64,000 nt of DNA from Chitinophagaceae bacterium (GCA_023957155.1 JAMLHK010000016.1:18394-82393), one strand, 5' to 3'. Shown: positions 42,785-51,875, counted from the stretch's first letter. Made by a program: numbers and translations. Notes: generated from the sequence alone by a model not told the origin.

Positions 42785-43222
42785 ATGACAGTAGATATGG
42801 CAAAAGCGAAAATACACACAACCAACTATTTTGACACTTTTATTGAAGTGGCAGAAGATATAAAAGCAACAAGTGGAGTACAACCGCCGTCGAAAGGTGA
42901 TAAGAGAACCATTGCCGAAATGCAGTATGATTTGATTGCAGAAAATCCGTATAAATATACTTCCGATGATGTCTTGTTCCAGGTATTTGCCGACAGAAAC
43001 GACCTGACTAAAGCAGAATACAAACAAGCCAGGGAGCAGTTTTTTTCAAAAGGACAGGCTTGTCTCCGGTGTTCACCTTTAACAAAGACCTACGGCTTTG
43101 GTATTCATGCTGACAGCAACGGGAAAGTTGCCCTGTTTGGAATGGAAACCGGGCAATATGAACGATTTAAAACAGACCCGAAAATAAAAAAGGTGAAGGC
43201 AATGCGAACAGCCAAAAAATAA
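42785..43222 (+). CDS. DUF6157-type small protein
   Basis: A 145-residue protein opening with KIHTTNYFDTFIEVAEDIKATSGVQPP and ending GMETGQYERFKTDPKIKKVKAMRTAKK, which I recognise as a DUF6157-like family; function unknown. No signal peptide or membrane helix. Translation could also begin at the ATG at 42797 (MAKAKIHTTNY), closer to family members. First of three small cytoplasmic proteins of unknown function in a row. Confidence 0.8.
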   Translation: MTVDMAKAKIHTTNYFDTFIEVAEDIKATSGVQPPSKGDKRTIAEMQYDLIAENPYKYTSDDVLFQVFADRNDLTKAEYKQAREQFFSKGQACLRCSPLTKTYGFGIHADSNGKVALFGMETGQYERFKTDPKIKKVKAMRTAKK

Positions 43223-43299
43223 CAATAAAAACCTGCTTACTATTCACGAACTTCCCACTTCCTGTACTTGGGTAGGCAAACACTAAAAAATTAACGGGT

Positions 43300-43653
43300 A
43301 TGAAGCATAACGAGAGGGTGTACAAAATGTCTTTTGCAAGTGTGTATCCGCTCTATATTGCCAAAGCGGAGAAGAAAGGACGGACAAAAGCCGAAGTGGA
43401 TGAAATTATTTTTTGGCTTACGGGATATAATGAAAAAGACTTGCAGGAGATTCTTGATCGTAAAACGGACCTGGAAATTTTTTTTGCACAGGCGCCGCAA
43501 ATCAATCCCAATGTTTCAAAAATTACAGGTGTTATTTGTGGTTATCGTGTGGAAGAAATTGAAGAGAAGCTAATGCAACAAATCCGTTATTTAGATAAGC
43601 TGATTGGTGAGCTGGCGAAAGGAAGGGCAATGGAAAAGATTTTAAGAAAATAA
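43300..43653 (+). CDS. DUF2200 family protein
   Basis: A 117-residue protein matching DUF2200: [37 protein letters not shown] at the start and [24 protein letters not shown] in the middle. The function of DUF2200 is not known to me. Spacing of 77 bp before and 23 bp after suggests one transcript with its neighbours. Confidence 0.88.
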   Translation: MKHNERVYKMSFASVYPLYIAKAEKKGRTKAEVDEIIFWLTGYNEKDLQEILDRKTDLEIFFAQAPQINPNVSKITGVICGYRVEEIEEKLMQQIRYLDKLIGELAKGRAMEKILRK

Positions 43654-43676
43654 AAGCTGACCTAATATTTTTATAT

Positions 43677-44102
43677 ATGGCAGAGCCGAAAACCAAACAA
43701 AACGATACCGGTGTTCACGAGTGGATCCATTCGTTCGCAGATACGGAACAAAAGCGAAAAGACAGTTTTGCACTTTTAAAGCTGATGCAGGATGCTACGG
43801 GTTTTGAACCCAAAATGTGGGGAGCATCTATTATCGGATTTGGAAGTTATCATTATAAATCTGATAAAAGTCGCCAGGAAGGCGATTGGCCACTTGTCGG
43901 ATTTTCACCCCGCAAGGCTGCTATTTCCCTGTATGTTTATACCGCATGCCCTGCACAGGATGCCTTGTTGAAGGAATTGGGGAAATTCAAAATGGGAAAA
44001 TCCTGCATCTATATCAAAAAACTATCCGACATCAACCAGGAGGTGCTTAAAAAAATGATTAAATCAACTATTGATCTGCTGCAGTCAAAATATGGGAAAT
44101 AG
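43677..44102 (+). CDS. DUF1801 family protein
   Basis: A 141-residue protein of the DUF1801/YdhG-like family: ATGFEPKMWGASIIGFGSYHYK, FSPRKAAISLYVY and LGKFKMGKSCIYIKKLSDIN are its usual blocks. The fold resembles a frataxin-like ligand-binding sandwich in my recollection; the role is unknown. Last of the three small genes; the MFS gene converges on it. Confidence 0.88.
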   Translation: MAEPKTKQNDTGVHEWIHSFADTEQKRKDSFALLKLMQDATGFEPKMWGASIIGFGSYHYKSDKSRQEGDWPLVGFSPRKAAISLYVYTACPAQDALLKELGKFKMGKSCIYIKKLSDINQEVLKKMIKSTIDLLQSKYGK

Positions 44103-44197
44103 TAAGATCTAACTTAAGTAGGGGTTCTTTTTGTAGTAAGGTATTTACTATGAATAAGTGAAGTTGCTTCAATTTTACATTTCCTTATCTCCTTTCT

Positions 44198-44235
44198 AAA
44201 AAAAGAAGCTGCCCTTTTGAGACAGCCTCCTTCTT
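44198..44235 (-). terminator. Terminator of the MFS transporter gene
   Basis: Read on the minus strand, GAAG then GCTG pair with CAGC then CTTC across a loop containing CAAAA, followed by seven T (the A run at 44198-44204). It lies about 45 bp after the MFS stop. Confidence 0.7.
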
Positions 44236-44278
44236 TATATTCCCTGTTGCGGGTGATCAGATTATTTTCTCTTTCCCG

Positions 44279-45517
44279 TTAATGGGCTACTGCTGCTGTT
44301 GCTGCAGAGCGGGGATTCGCCTTCTTTTGCCAGAAGAAGAAGATCAAAAACAGCACCACCAGAATGGCAGGGAAAGCAACCATTTTGGCTAATGTTTCCT
44401 GACCGGAAACAAGTTCAAGCTCGGTGCCCGTAAGTCCTGCAGCGGTATGTATTTCTTTTGCTTTATCAATCCATGATCCGATAACCGGCTGGAAGATCGC
44501 GGTGGAAAACATACCTATTCCGCCGATGATAGACATACCTAAAGCCCCGCTTAGCGGAACTCTTTGTGCTACGGCTCCTACCATGGTAGGCCAGAAGAAA
44601 CATACGCCTATGGCAAAGAATATGGCTGCCAGGTAGGCCATAGGTCCGGTAACGGTACTGAACATATATATTCCGATCGCAGTAAAAATAGCGCCGCCTA
44701 ATAATACACCTGTCTGACCTAAAGAATGAGTAACCGGTCCGCCGAAGAACCTTCCCACAGCCATCAATCCGGTAACCAACGCCAGGATCAGCATGGGATC
44801 AGCTCCGCTTTTACTTAAGATCAAACCTACCCATTGCTGCGGGCCAAATTCGGATATTGCCGTAAGCGCCATGCAGCAAAACAGGAAGATATAAGTGGGA
44901 GTAAGCATGGCCTTGAAGTTTTTACCGAGGTCGGTAGACCCTTCCACTTTGGGTTTGGGAAAAGCTTTTCCGTAGAATAGAATAGCATAAATAATAGTGG
45001 GGATCATCGTTACCCACATCTGGGACTGCCAGCTCATTCCAAAATCAGTCATGAACTTGGAGATAAGGCTTCCGAGTACAATACCGCCGGGGAACCACAT
45101 GTGGAACCGGTTAAGCATTTTACTCATTTTGTCGCCGGAGTACATGTCCGCGATCATGGGGTTACAGGCTGCTTCCGTACACCCGTTCCCGAAGCCGATG
45201 AAAAGTGTGGAAATCAGCAGGAGCGAATAGCCGCCGGCATAGATGGTAAATATTATCCCCAGTGTGTGCGCGATAAAAGCTACCCGCATAATTGTTTTCG
45301 GGCCAACCACATAATAAAATAGCCCGCCCAGGATCATGGAGATAGGGAATCCCAGGAAAAACATGAGATTAATAAAGCCGAGCTGTTCGGCCGTGAGCTT
45401 AAATTCTTCTCCGAGCTGGGCTAAAATACCGGCCCGGATACTGAAGGTAAATGCCGTTGTGATCAGTGCAAAGCAACTCCCGTTAAACAGCGCACTTCTG
45501 TTAATGTTCTCGTTCAT
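44279..45517 (-). CDS. Major facilitator superfamily transporter
   Basis: A 412-residue membrane protein with about twelve hydrophobic helices (for example LGFINLMFFLGFPISMILGGLFYYV and MAYLAAIFFAIGVCFFWPTMVGAVAQ). The overall pattern resembles the FHS/FucP-like sugar permeases common in Bacteroidetes (GFGNGCTEAACNPMIADMY, WFPGGIVLGSLISKF), so a sugar or sugar-acid substrate with H+ symport is inferred; no residue fixes the substrate. Transcribed alone. Confidence 0.85.
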   Translation of the reverse strand: MNENINRSALFNGSCFALITTAFTFSIRAGILAQLGEEFKLTAEQLGFINLMFFLGFPISMILGGLFYYVVGPKTIMRVAFIAHTLGIIFTIYAGGYSLLLISTLFIGFGNGCTEAACNPMIADMYSGDKMSKMLNRFHMWFPGGIVLGSLISKFMTDFGMSWQSQMWVTMIPTIIYAILFYGKAFPKPKVEGSTDLGKNFKAMLTPTYIFLFCCMALTAISEFGPQQWVGLILSKSGADPMLILALVTGLMAVGRFFGGPVTHSLGQTGVLLGGAIFTAIGIYMFSTVTGPMAYLAAIFFAIGVCFFWPTMVGAVAQRVPLSGALGMSIIGGIGMFSTAIFQPVIGSWIDKAKEIHTAAGLTGTELELVSGQETLAKMVAFPAILVVLFLIFFFWQKKANPRSAATAAVAH

Positions 45518-45888
45518 TAATTGATGGTTTAGTGTGTTATGGAATTTTAAAAGTCAGGCAAACATTAGGGCAATATAATAAAAATATATTACGCTTTTAG
45601 ATTTATATGAAATCAAAAATTTTTGGCCGTATTTATCCCGATGGGATGGAAGCGGTATCGTATATGGACCTCGTTTCACCTGGAACGGGCGGGAAGCGGA
45701 ATAATACAGGACAGGTGATGCCTTCCGGTACCGGGCCCCGGTTAAAAATACACCGGCAGGAGGTCATCTGTGTTATTCCTGCTCAACCTGCATTAATTAT
45801 TGTATAATTGCAGCCGGGTTTTCCGGGACAGGAGATACGCTTTTATAAACCCGGACATTATTTAGTAGTTATTAAATACACGGCATAC
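45518..45888. other. Gap upstream of the small membrane protein
   Basis: A 66-codon open frame at 45607-45807 has no recognisable family and no good initiation context; I do not call it. A TTG at 45808 would extend the next gene by 27 codons without adding family-like sequence. No regulatory element was recognised. Confidence 0.35.
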
Positions 45889-46299
45889 ATGAAATATTCT
45901 CAACCGATAGGGCTGGTCTTTGCTATAATTGTAATTATTGCCTGCTATTTACCCTGGATGGAAGTGGAGTCTCACACGGGTATACTTACCGGTATGGATG
46001 GAAAAGGCACCAACCTGGGCAGACCTGGGATATTACATATCTTTTTTGGTGTGATTGCATCCATCTTGTTTTTGCTGCCCTTTATTTGGGCAAAGAGAAT
46101 AAACTGGCTGTTCTGTGCATTCGGACTGGCATGGGCGCTACGTAACTTTTTAATCTATGCCCGTTGTGAAATGGGCACTTGTCCGGAAAGAAAATATGGA
46201 TTGTATATAGTGCTGATCGGGTCTGTTATTATGCTGGCTGCTTCACTTTTACCCGATATAAAAGTCAAGGACAAAAGAAATAGTAAATCATCCGCATAG
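45889..46299 (+). CDS. Small integral membrane protein of unknown function
   Basis: A 136-residue protein with four hydrophobic stretches: IGLVFAIIVIIACYLPW, ILHIFFGVIASILFLLPFIW, LFCAFGLAWALRNFLI, and YIVLIGSVIMLAASLLP. I do not recognise the family. Between helices 3 and 4 is a loop with two cysteines (ARCEMGTCPERKYG). The ATG at 45889 is preferred because the first helix starts four residues later. It has no obvious operon partner; glgP-like begins 217 bp on. Confidence 0.65.
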   Translation: MKYSQPIGLVFAIIVIIACYLPWMEVESHTGILTGMDGKGTNLGRPGILHIFFGVIASILFLLPFIWAKRINWLFCAFGLAWALRNFLIYARCEMGTCPERKYGLYIVLIGSVIMLAASLLPDIKVKDKRNSKSSA

Positions 46300-46516
46300 G
46301 GTTACTGATACGCTTCAATAAACCATATATAGAAGAGCAATGCGCGTACTAAATATTAAGCGGTTAAATATTTTAGTCTTTTATGTTTTGTTCGCGGTAA
46401 GATATGGGGAATGCTGCATTTTCAGGCATCCTGCTTCCTTGCTGTATCCGGGATAAATTATCCGCTTTAAAAAAATCCATTTATATTGCGCCGAATTTTA
46501 AGGAAAGATTCACACT

Positions 46517-48178
46517 ATGACATCGTTTACTAATTTTAAAGTACCCTACGCTTCTCCGGATCAAAAGTATACTAAACGCGTTGCTTATTTTTCAATGGAG
46601 TTTGCCGTGCATCAGCCGCTGAAGATCTATAGTGGCGGGCTTGGCTTTTTAGCGGGGTCTCACATGAGAAGTGCGTACGAGCTCCGGCAGAACCTGGTGG
46701 GTATAGGTATTTTATGGAAATATGGATATTATGATCAGGCGCGTAATCCGGATCAGACCCTGCAGGTACAGTGGAATGAGAAAATTTACAACTTCTTGGA
46801 AGATCATAATATAAAATTCCAGATCAATATACATGATCACCCGGTTTGGGTAAAAGCCTATTACCTGAATCCGGAAACCTTCAAGAGTGCCCCGTTGTTT
46901 TTACTGAGCACTGATTTACCGGAGAATGATTATATATCACAAACCATTACCCATCGTTTGTATGACGCCAATGTAGCTACTAAAGTAGCCCAGTTTATTT
47001 TGTTGGGCGTTGGCGGCGCCAAGCTTATGGATGTCATAGGTTTTAAACCGGAAGTATATCATTTAAATGAAGCGCACGGACTTTCTGCCGCATTTTATCT
47101 GTACCGGAAATTTGGCAATAAAGAAGAGGTAAAAAAGCACCTGGTATTTACAACCCATACACCGGAAGAAGCAGGGAATGAAAAGCATGAGATCCATCTT
47201 TGTGAAAAGATGAATTATTTCTGTGGTGTGCCGCTTGATGAAGTGCGCCGGCTTACCGGGATAACAGGTGACCAGTTTGATCACTCCCTGGCAGCTTTGC
47301 GATTTGCCCGCTTATCGAATGGGGTGAGTGAGCTGCACGGACATGTAAGCCGGGCGATGTGGAGTAAGTACCCGGATATTTGTCCTATTATTCATATTAC
47401 CAATTCACAAAACTGGCGCTATTGGGCAGATAAGCAGTTGTATTATGCGGCTGAGGAAAATAGTGAAGACAACTTTATTGACCGGAAATGGTTTTTGAAA
47501 AAAAGAGCTTTTGATACCGTTGCCGATCAAACGGGAAAATTGCTGGATCCCAATGTATTTACCATCGTGTGGGCCAGGCGTTTTGCCGGATATAAAAGGG
47601 CTGAATTAATTACCCGCGATAAGTCTCGTTTTGATGCATTGCTGAGCAATACCCGGTATCCTGTGCAGATTGTATGGGCAGGAAAGCCTTACCCGGTTGA
47701 TTATCCTGCAATCAGTGATTTTAATTATCTGGTGAACCTGAGTAAGTCCTATAAAAATATAGCCGTATGTATTGGTTATGAGCTGACCCTGAGCAAGCGC
47801 CTGAAGCAGGCGGCGGATTTGTGGCTGAATAACCCCCGCGTTCCCCGCGAGGCCTCGGGTACCAGTGGTATGACCGCAGCCATGAACGGCGCGGTAAACT
47901 TTTCAACGGATGATGGCTGGATCCCTGAATTTATCCATCATGGACACAATGGTTTTGTTGTGCCCAAAGCGGATTATGCTCACATGACGGTTCAGGAACA
48001 GGATACGTATGACCTCGAAAAAATATACGAAATATTGGAGAAAGAAATTCTTCCCCTGTATTATGATACTCCGGATCTGTGGCGGCAGGTAATGAAAAAT
48101 GGAATGAATGATACCCGTTTCCGATTTGATTCGGGAAGGATGGCAGATGAATATTACAGGTTATTGTACAATGCCTGA
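46517..48178 (+). CDS. Alpha-glucan phosphorylase family protein lacking the PLP lysine
   Basis: A GT35-like protein of 553 residues, shorter than classical phosphorylases (about 800) and like the alpha-glucan phosphorylase/GT1-annotated subfamily. Seen: AYFSMEFAVHQPLKIYSGGLGFLAGSH near residue 10, HLNEAHGLSAAFYLYRKFG, ARRFAGYKRAELI and EASGTSGMTAAMNGAVNFST. In glycogen phosphorylase the last block carries the PLP-binding lysine (GNMK); here that position is T453. Glucan phosphorolysis by the usual mechanism is therefore doubtful, and another glycosyl transfer role is possible. Its stop overlaps the start of the thioesterase gene by 8 bp. Confidence 0.85.
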   Translation: MTSFTNFKVPYASPDQKYTKRVAYFSMEFAVHQPLKIYSGGLGFLAGSHMRSAYELRQNLVGIGILWKYGYYDQARNPDQTLQVQWNEKIYNFLEDHNIKFQINIHDHPVWVKAYYLNPETFKSAPLFLLSTDLPENDYISQTITHRLYDANVATKVAQFILLGVGGAKLMDVIGFKPEVYHLNEAHGLSAAFYLYRKFGNKEEVKKHLVFTTHTPEEAGNEKHEIHLCEKMNYFCGVPLDEVRRLTGITGDQFDHSLAALRFARLSNGVSELHGHVSRAMWSKYPDICPIIHITNSQNWRYWADKQLYYAAEENSEDNFIDRKWFLKKRAFDTVADQTGKLLDPNVFTIVWARRFAGYKRAELITRDKSRFDALLSNTRYPVQIVWAGKPYPVDYPAISDFNYLVNLSKSYKNIAVCIGYELTLSKRLKQAADLWLNNPRVPREASGTSGMTAAMNGAVNFSTDDGWIPEFIHHGHNGFVVPKADYAHMTVQEQDTYDLEKIYEILEKEILPLYYDTPDLWRQVMKNGMNDTRFRFDSGRMADEYYRLLYNA

Positions 48179-48617
48179 TATCATGGAAGCATATAAAAAA
48201 AATCCGGAAGTAAGATGGGCTGATCTTGACCCCAATTTTCACATGCTTCATTCCAGGTATTATGATTTGGGAGCCTATGTGCGTATGTGTTTTTTAACCG
48301 AACACGGGTTAACACCCGGGGTTATGCAGGAACATAATATGGGACCTATACTGTTCAGGGAAGAAGCGGTATTTAAAAGAGAGATCAAATTTGGTGATAA
48401 GGTTGAAATCAGCCTGGTTATGCTTAAAGCGAGAAAAGACGGATCCCGGTGGACTATGCAGCATCATATTCATATCAATAACGATGTGCTGGCGGCTGTG
48501 ATTACAGTGGATGGCGCATGGATAGATATGGAGAGAAGACGCCTGGCTACCCCTCCGTTGTTTTTTGCCGAAATATTTGATAAAATTCCGCGTGCCGAAA
48601 ATTTTGAATGGCAATAA
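48171..48617 (+). CDS. Acyl-CoA thioesterase, 4HBT hot-dog family
   Basis: A 148-residue hot-dog protein of the 4-hydroxybenzoyl-CoA thioesterase type: EVRWADLDPNFHMLHSRYYDLGAYVR at about 14 holds the usual DxN/H-type active-site loop, with GDKVEISLVMLKARKDG and the AAVITVDGAWIDM strand after it. It should hydrolyse an acyl-CoA; the substrate is unknown. The frame is open from 48108, but the ATG at 48171 overlapping the upstream stop gives the family-like N-terminus. Translational coupling with the phosphorylase-like gene is likely, though no shared pathway is obvious. Confidence 0.82.
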   Translation: MPDIMEAYKKNPEVRWADLDPNFHMLHSRYYDLGAYVRMCFLTEHGLTPGVMQEHNMGPILFREEAVFKREIKFGDKVEISLVMLKARKDGSRWTMQHHIHINNDVLAAVITVDGAWIDMERRRLATPPLFFAEIFDKIPRAENFEWQ

Positions 48618-48655
48618 AGCGAGTAGGCGTCCGGCTTTTTATTCTTAGGTCGAAT

Positions 48656-48766
48656 AATCCCGCATTCGGCGGGATTAGGACCGAATGCGGAGGATTAAAA
48701 TTGTCTGTCCGGCAGGCAGGTACCCCGTAGCTCTGCTACGCTATAAGTTTCCAAAGCCTGCTTTGG
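48656..48766. repeat. Cluster of palindromic elements
   Basis: Four perfect inverted repeats lie within 111 bases: AATCCCGC/GCGGGATT (48656-48676), CCGCATTCGG/CCGAATGCGG (48660-48690), CGTAGC/GCTACG (48726-48740) and CCAAAGC/GCTTTGG (48751-48766). The first two overlap, so only one of them can form at a time. The neighbouring genes converge here. None has a T-run, so they are not ordinary terminators; a REP-like element family is more likely. Confidence 0.65.
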
Positions 48767-48788
48767 GTATATACATGAGATTTGTTTT

Positions 48789-49217
48789 TTATCGTATCTC
48801 CACCAGCTCTACTTCGAATATCATTTCTTTGCCGGCCAGGAAATGATTGGCATCTAATATCACTACCTTTTCCCTTATTTCGGTAACGACTACGGGAACC
48901 GGCTGCCCGTCCTGGTTTTGAAGGGTAAGCTGCATCCCCGGCTCTAATTTCATATCGGCAGGGATCTGCTCAACGGGAAACTCAATGACAGCTTCTTCAT
49001 TCCTTACGCCATAGCCCTCTTCGGGAGCAACAGAAATGCTTTTCTTCTCTCCTACAGCCATCCCTTCAACGCCGGTGTCGAAGCCTTTGATCATTTGTCC
49101 GGCACCCACGGTAAATTCCAGTGGTTCACGACCGGCGGAGGAATCAAACTGTTCCCCATCAGTTAAACGCCCTGTATAATGCACACGTACCACATCTCCT
49201 TTTTTTGCCTGTTGCAT
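48789..49217 (-). CDS. FKBP-type peptidyl-prolyl isomerase, SlyD-like
   Basis: A 142-residue cytoplasmic proline isomerase/chaperone. The FKBP half is VRVHYTGRLTDGEQFDSSAGREPLEFTVG with GQMIKGFDTGVEGMAVGEK; the inserted-flap domain (VPVVVTEIREKVVILDANHFLAGKEMIFEVELVEI) matches SlyD-type proteins. There is no histidine-rich metal-binding tail, unlike E. coli SlyD. Length and order are normal. Confidence 0.93.
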   Translation of the reverse strand: MQQAKKGDVVRVHYTGRLTDGEQFDSSAGREPLEFTVGAGQMIKGFDTGVEGMAVGEKKSISVAPEEGYGVRNEEAVIEFPVEQIPADMKLEPGMQLTLQNQDGQPVPVVVTEIREKVVILDANHFLAGKEMIFEVELVEIR

Positions 49218-49324
49218 AAACTTATAATTTTTGAGTATTTAAAATCCGGAAAGGTAAATGATTCCGCTCCTTTCTGCAAAAGTTTAAAGATATTTGAATG
49301 TTATATTCTGTTAATTGATAAAAT

Positions 49325-50662
49325 ATGCCGGCAAACCCTTTCATTATTCGTATATCCGCTTTGATAATAACCGGGATAGCCTGTTATTGTTCACCGGTCA
49401 GGTCTGGTAAAAGCGAACCAGTGAGCGTCCGCCCGGGAGTCATCCCTGAAAAAAATGATCGTGTTATCCCAGGGGCTTATCGCTTTGATAAGTATGTGCA
49501 GTTACTAAAAGGAAAATCGGTTGCCGTTTTTGCCAATCAGACTTCTGTAGTGGATAATACGCATCTTATTGATACACTGCAAAAGCAGGGTGTGATCATC
49601 AAAAAAATATTTTCCCCCGAGCATGGGTTTCGGGGTACCGCCGATGCCGGTGAAAAAGTGGGTAACTATACCGATGCGCGAACCGGCATACCGGTTATTT
49701 CTTTATACGGAAATAAGAGAAAGCCGGCAAAAGAAGATATGACTGGTGTAGATGTACTTCTTTTTGATATCCAGGATGTCGGTGTGCGGTTCTATACCTA
49801 CATTTCTTCTCTGCAGGAATTTATGGAAGCCGCCATTGCGTTTAATAAGCCGCTGCTCATTCTGGACAGGCCGAATCCCAATGGATTTTATGTAGACGGT
49901 CCCATATTGGATATGCAGTACAGATCCTTTGTTGGTATGCAGCCGATACCCGTAGTATATGGAATGACAATAGGAGAATACGCCTGTATGCTCCTGAAAG
50001 AAAACTGGCTTTCCGAAAAAAATAAGACGACGCCTGCTATTTATATTGATCCTGTATCCGGTAAAAATCTTACAGCATCATCGTTCAGTCTTACCGTTAT
50101 TAAATGCAGTAATTATTCACATGATAGTAAATACGTGCTTCCTGTACGTCCTTCTCCCAATTTACCCGATATTCAATCGGTCTATTGGTATCCTTCCACC
50201 TGCTTTTTTGAAGGAACTGTTTTAAGCGAAGGCAGGGGAACAACAAAGCCCTTCCAGGTTTTCGGACATCCTGCCCTGCCCAAAAATTTATTCTCATTTA
50301 CTCCGAATCCAACAGAAGGGGCTAAGCAATCAAAGTGGTATGGGCAGGTTTGCTACGGATGGGATTTGAGCGGATCACCGGAAGATGTATTGAAAAAGAT
50401 AGATAATAAGCTGCAATTACAATGGCTGATTCAGGCATACCGGCTCTTCCCCGATAAGGAGAATTTTTTTGTTCTTCCTAAATCGAAGAAAATGGAAGAC
50501 TCGTTCTTCAATAAATTAGCCGGCAACAATGAATTGTGGAAACAGATCAAGGATGGTGTTCCGGAGCAGGATATCCGGAAAAGCTGGGAGCCGGGCTTAA
50601 CAGCATTTAAAAAAATACGGAAGAAATACCTCCTGTACGAAGATTTTACACCGGCTCCCTGA
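49325..50662 (+). CDS. Exo-beta-N-acetylmuramidase NamZ family (DUF1343, GH171)
   Basis: A 445-residue exported hydrolase. Characteristic blocks are KSVAVFANQTSVVD, IFSPEHGFRGTADAGE, IPVISLYGNKRKPAKEDM, LLFDIQDVGVRFYTYISSLQ, LILDRPNPNGFYVDGP and FFEGTVLSEGRGTTKPFQVFGHP. DUF1343 was shown to be the exo-muramidase NamZ, which releases terminal MurNAc from peptidoglycan fragments in Bacillus subtilis and in Tannerella forsythia. An N-terminal hydrophobic segment with Cys20/Cys22 may be a lipoprotein signal, but the lipobox is imperfect. It fits functionally with the sugar kinase and murQ genes at 15747-17486. Confidence 0.88.
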   Translation: MPANPFIIRISALIITGIACYCSPVRSGKSEPVSVRPGVIPEKNDRVIPGAYRFDKYVQLLKGKSVAVFANQTSVVDNTHLIDTLQKQGVIIKKIFSPEHGFRGTADAGEKVGNYTDARTGIPVISLYGNKRKPAKEDMTGVDVLLFDIQDVGVRFYTYISSLQEFMEAAIAFNKPLLILDRPNPNGFYVDGPILDMQYRSFVGMQPIPVVYGMTIGEYACMLLKENWLSEKNKTTPAIYIDPVSGKNLTASSFSLTVIKCSNYSHDSKYVLPVRPSPNLPDIQSVYWYPSTCFFEGTVLSEGRGTTKPFQVFGHPALPKNLFSFTPNPTEGAKQSKWYGQVCYGWDLSGSPEDVLKKIDNKLQLQWLIQAYRLFPDKENFFVLPKSKKMEDSFFNKLAGNNELWKQIKDGVPEQDIRKSWEPGLTAFKKIRKKYLLYEDFTPAP

Positions 50663-50671
50663 AATACCTGT

Positions 50672-50679
50672 TAATTTTG
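50672..50679 (+). promoter_or_regulatory. Candidate -7 promoter box directly before fmt
   Basis: TAATTTTG (followed by C) fits the Bacteroidetes TAnnTTTG consensus and ends 5 bp before the fmt ATG, so a transcript from it would have almost no leader. The -33 element is poor (TTTT at about 50644). Confidence 0.4.
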
Positions 50680-50684
50680 CGCCT

Positions 50685-51647
50685 ATGTCGGCACAACAGC
50701 AGTCCTCTCTATTCCGCAGGAAAGATTTGCGCATTGTATTTATGGGTACTCCCGAGTTTGCGGTGGCATCGTTGGATGCCTTATTGCGGGCGGGTTATTT
50801 AGTAGTTGCGGTTGTTACAATGCCCGATAAACCTGCGGGCAGGGGCATGAAGCTCACTGAAAGCGCAGTGAAAAAATATGCATCAGAAAAAGGACTGAAA
50901 ATTCTGCAGCCGGTAAAGCTGAAAGATCCCTCGTTTATTGAGGAATTAAGATCGTTGAAAGCCGATATCCAGATCGTAGTTGCTTTTCGCATGTTGCCTG
51001 AAGTGGTATGGAATATGCCTCCTATGGGCACTATTAATGTTCATGGCTCCCTGCTTCCGCGTTATCGCGGCGCGGCGCCTGTTAACTGGGCGGTAATAAA
51101 CGGGGAAAAGGAAACGGGTGTTACTACTTTTAAATTGCAGCATGAAATAGATACCGGCAACATTTTACTACAACAGAAATTGGCAATAGGGGATGAAGAA
51201 ACAGCCGGAGAAGTTCACGACCGGATGAAAGAGATAGGTGCGCAACTCCTGGTGGATACCCTGGAAAAAATGGAAGCAGGAACGATTGAGGAAACTGCAC
51301 AGTCGCTCATTGCCGGGGATAAGACTATATTTAGTACGGCGCCCAAAATTTTTACGGAAACCTGCCGGATCAATTGGCATAAACCGGTCAGTGAAATTTA
51401 TAATTTAATACGGGGATTGTCGCCCTACCCCGGTGCATTTACGCTCCTTGGCGACAAAATAATCAAGATCTTCCGCGCAAAAAAGAATATCACCCCGCCT
51501 CTCATCCCTCCCGGCAGCTACGAATCGGACGGAAAGCAGTTGTTGCGTTATGCGGGCATTGACGGATACATTGAGATATCGGAGTTACAGTTGGAAGGAA
51601 AGAAACGAATGTCGGTAGAAGTATTCCTGCGGGGATATAAGATTTGA
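50685..51647 (+). CDS. fmt: Methionyl-tRNA formyltransferase
   Basis: Formylates the amino group of methionyl-tRNA(fMet), needed for initiation. The 320-residue chain shows the formyl-transferase core: LRIVFMGTPEFAVASLDAL, PDKPAGRGMKLT, and the catalytic N/H/D region GTINVHGSLLPRYRGAAPVNWAVI, then the C-terminal tRNA-binding domain (GLSPYPGAFTLLGDKIIKI). Start is the ATG at 50685; only one other Met lies before the core, inside VFMGTP, so a later start would truncate the fold. Confidence 0.96.
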   Translation: MSAQQQSSLFRRKDLRIVFMGTPEFAVASLDALLRAGYLVVAVVTMPDKPAGRGMKLTESAVKKYASEKGLKILQPVKLKDPSFIEELRSLKADIQIVVAFRMLPEVVWNMPPMGTINVHGSLLPRYRGAAPVNWAVINGEKETGVTTFKLQHEIDTGNILLQQKLAIGDEETAGEVHDRMKEIGAQLLVDTLEKMEAGTIEETAQSLIAGDKTIFSTAPKIFTETCRINWHKPVSEIYNLIRGLSPYPGAFTLLGDKIIKIFRAKKNITPPLIPPGSYESDGKQLLRYAGIDGYIEISELQLEGKKRMSVEVFLRGYKI

Positions 51648-51875
51648 ATCATCCATTAGCCTGGTACGGGAGCTGTAATCCGGGAAGAACCCGGGAATGA
51701 TTTTTATTTTCAGGTAAATATGCTTAACTTGGGAAGTTGCCTTTGTATTATGGTAGTAAACAAAAGTTTATTATTTATAAACTGCAACAATCAATAGGGT
51801 CATGGAGAGGACTGATATTCCTGAACGGGGATTAATGGTCTGAAACCGCACTCCCGGGTTTTAAAATTATACAGT

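Noticed and set aside
45607-45807. 66-codon open frame before the small membrane protein
   Set aside because: No recognisable family or signal; codon pattern is not gene-like.
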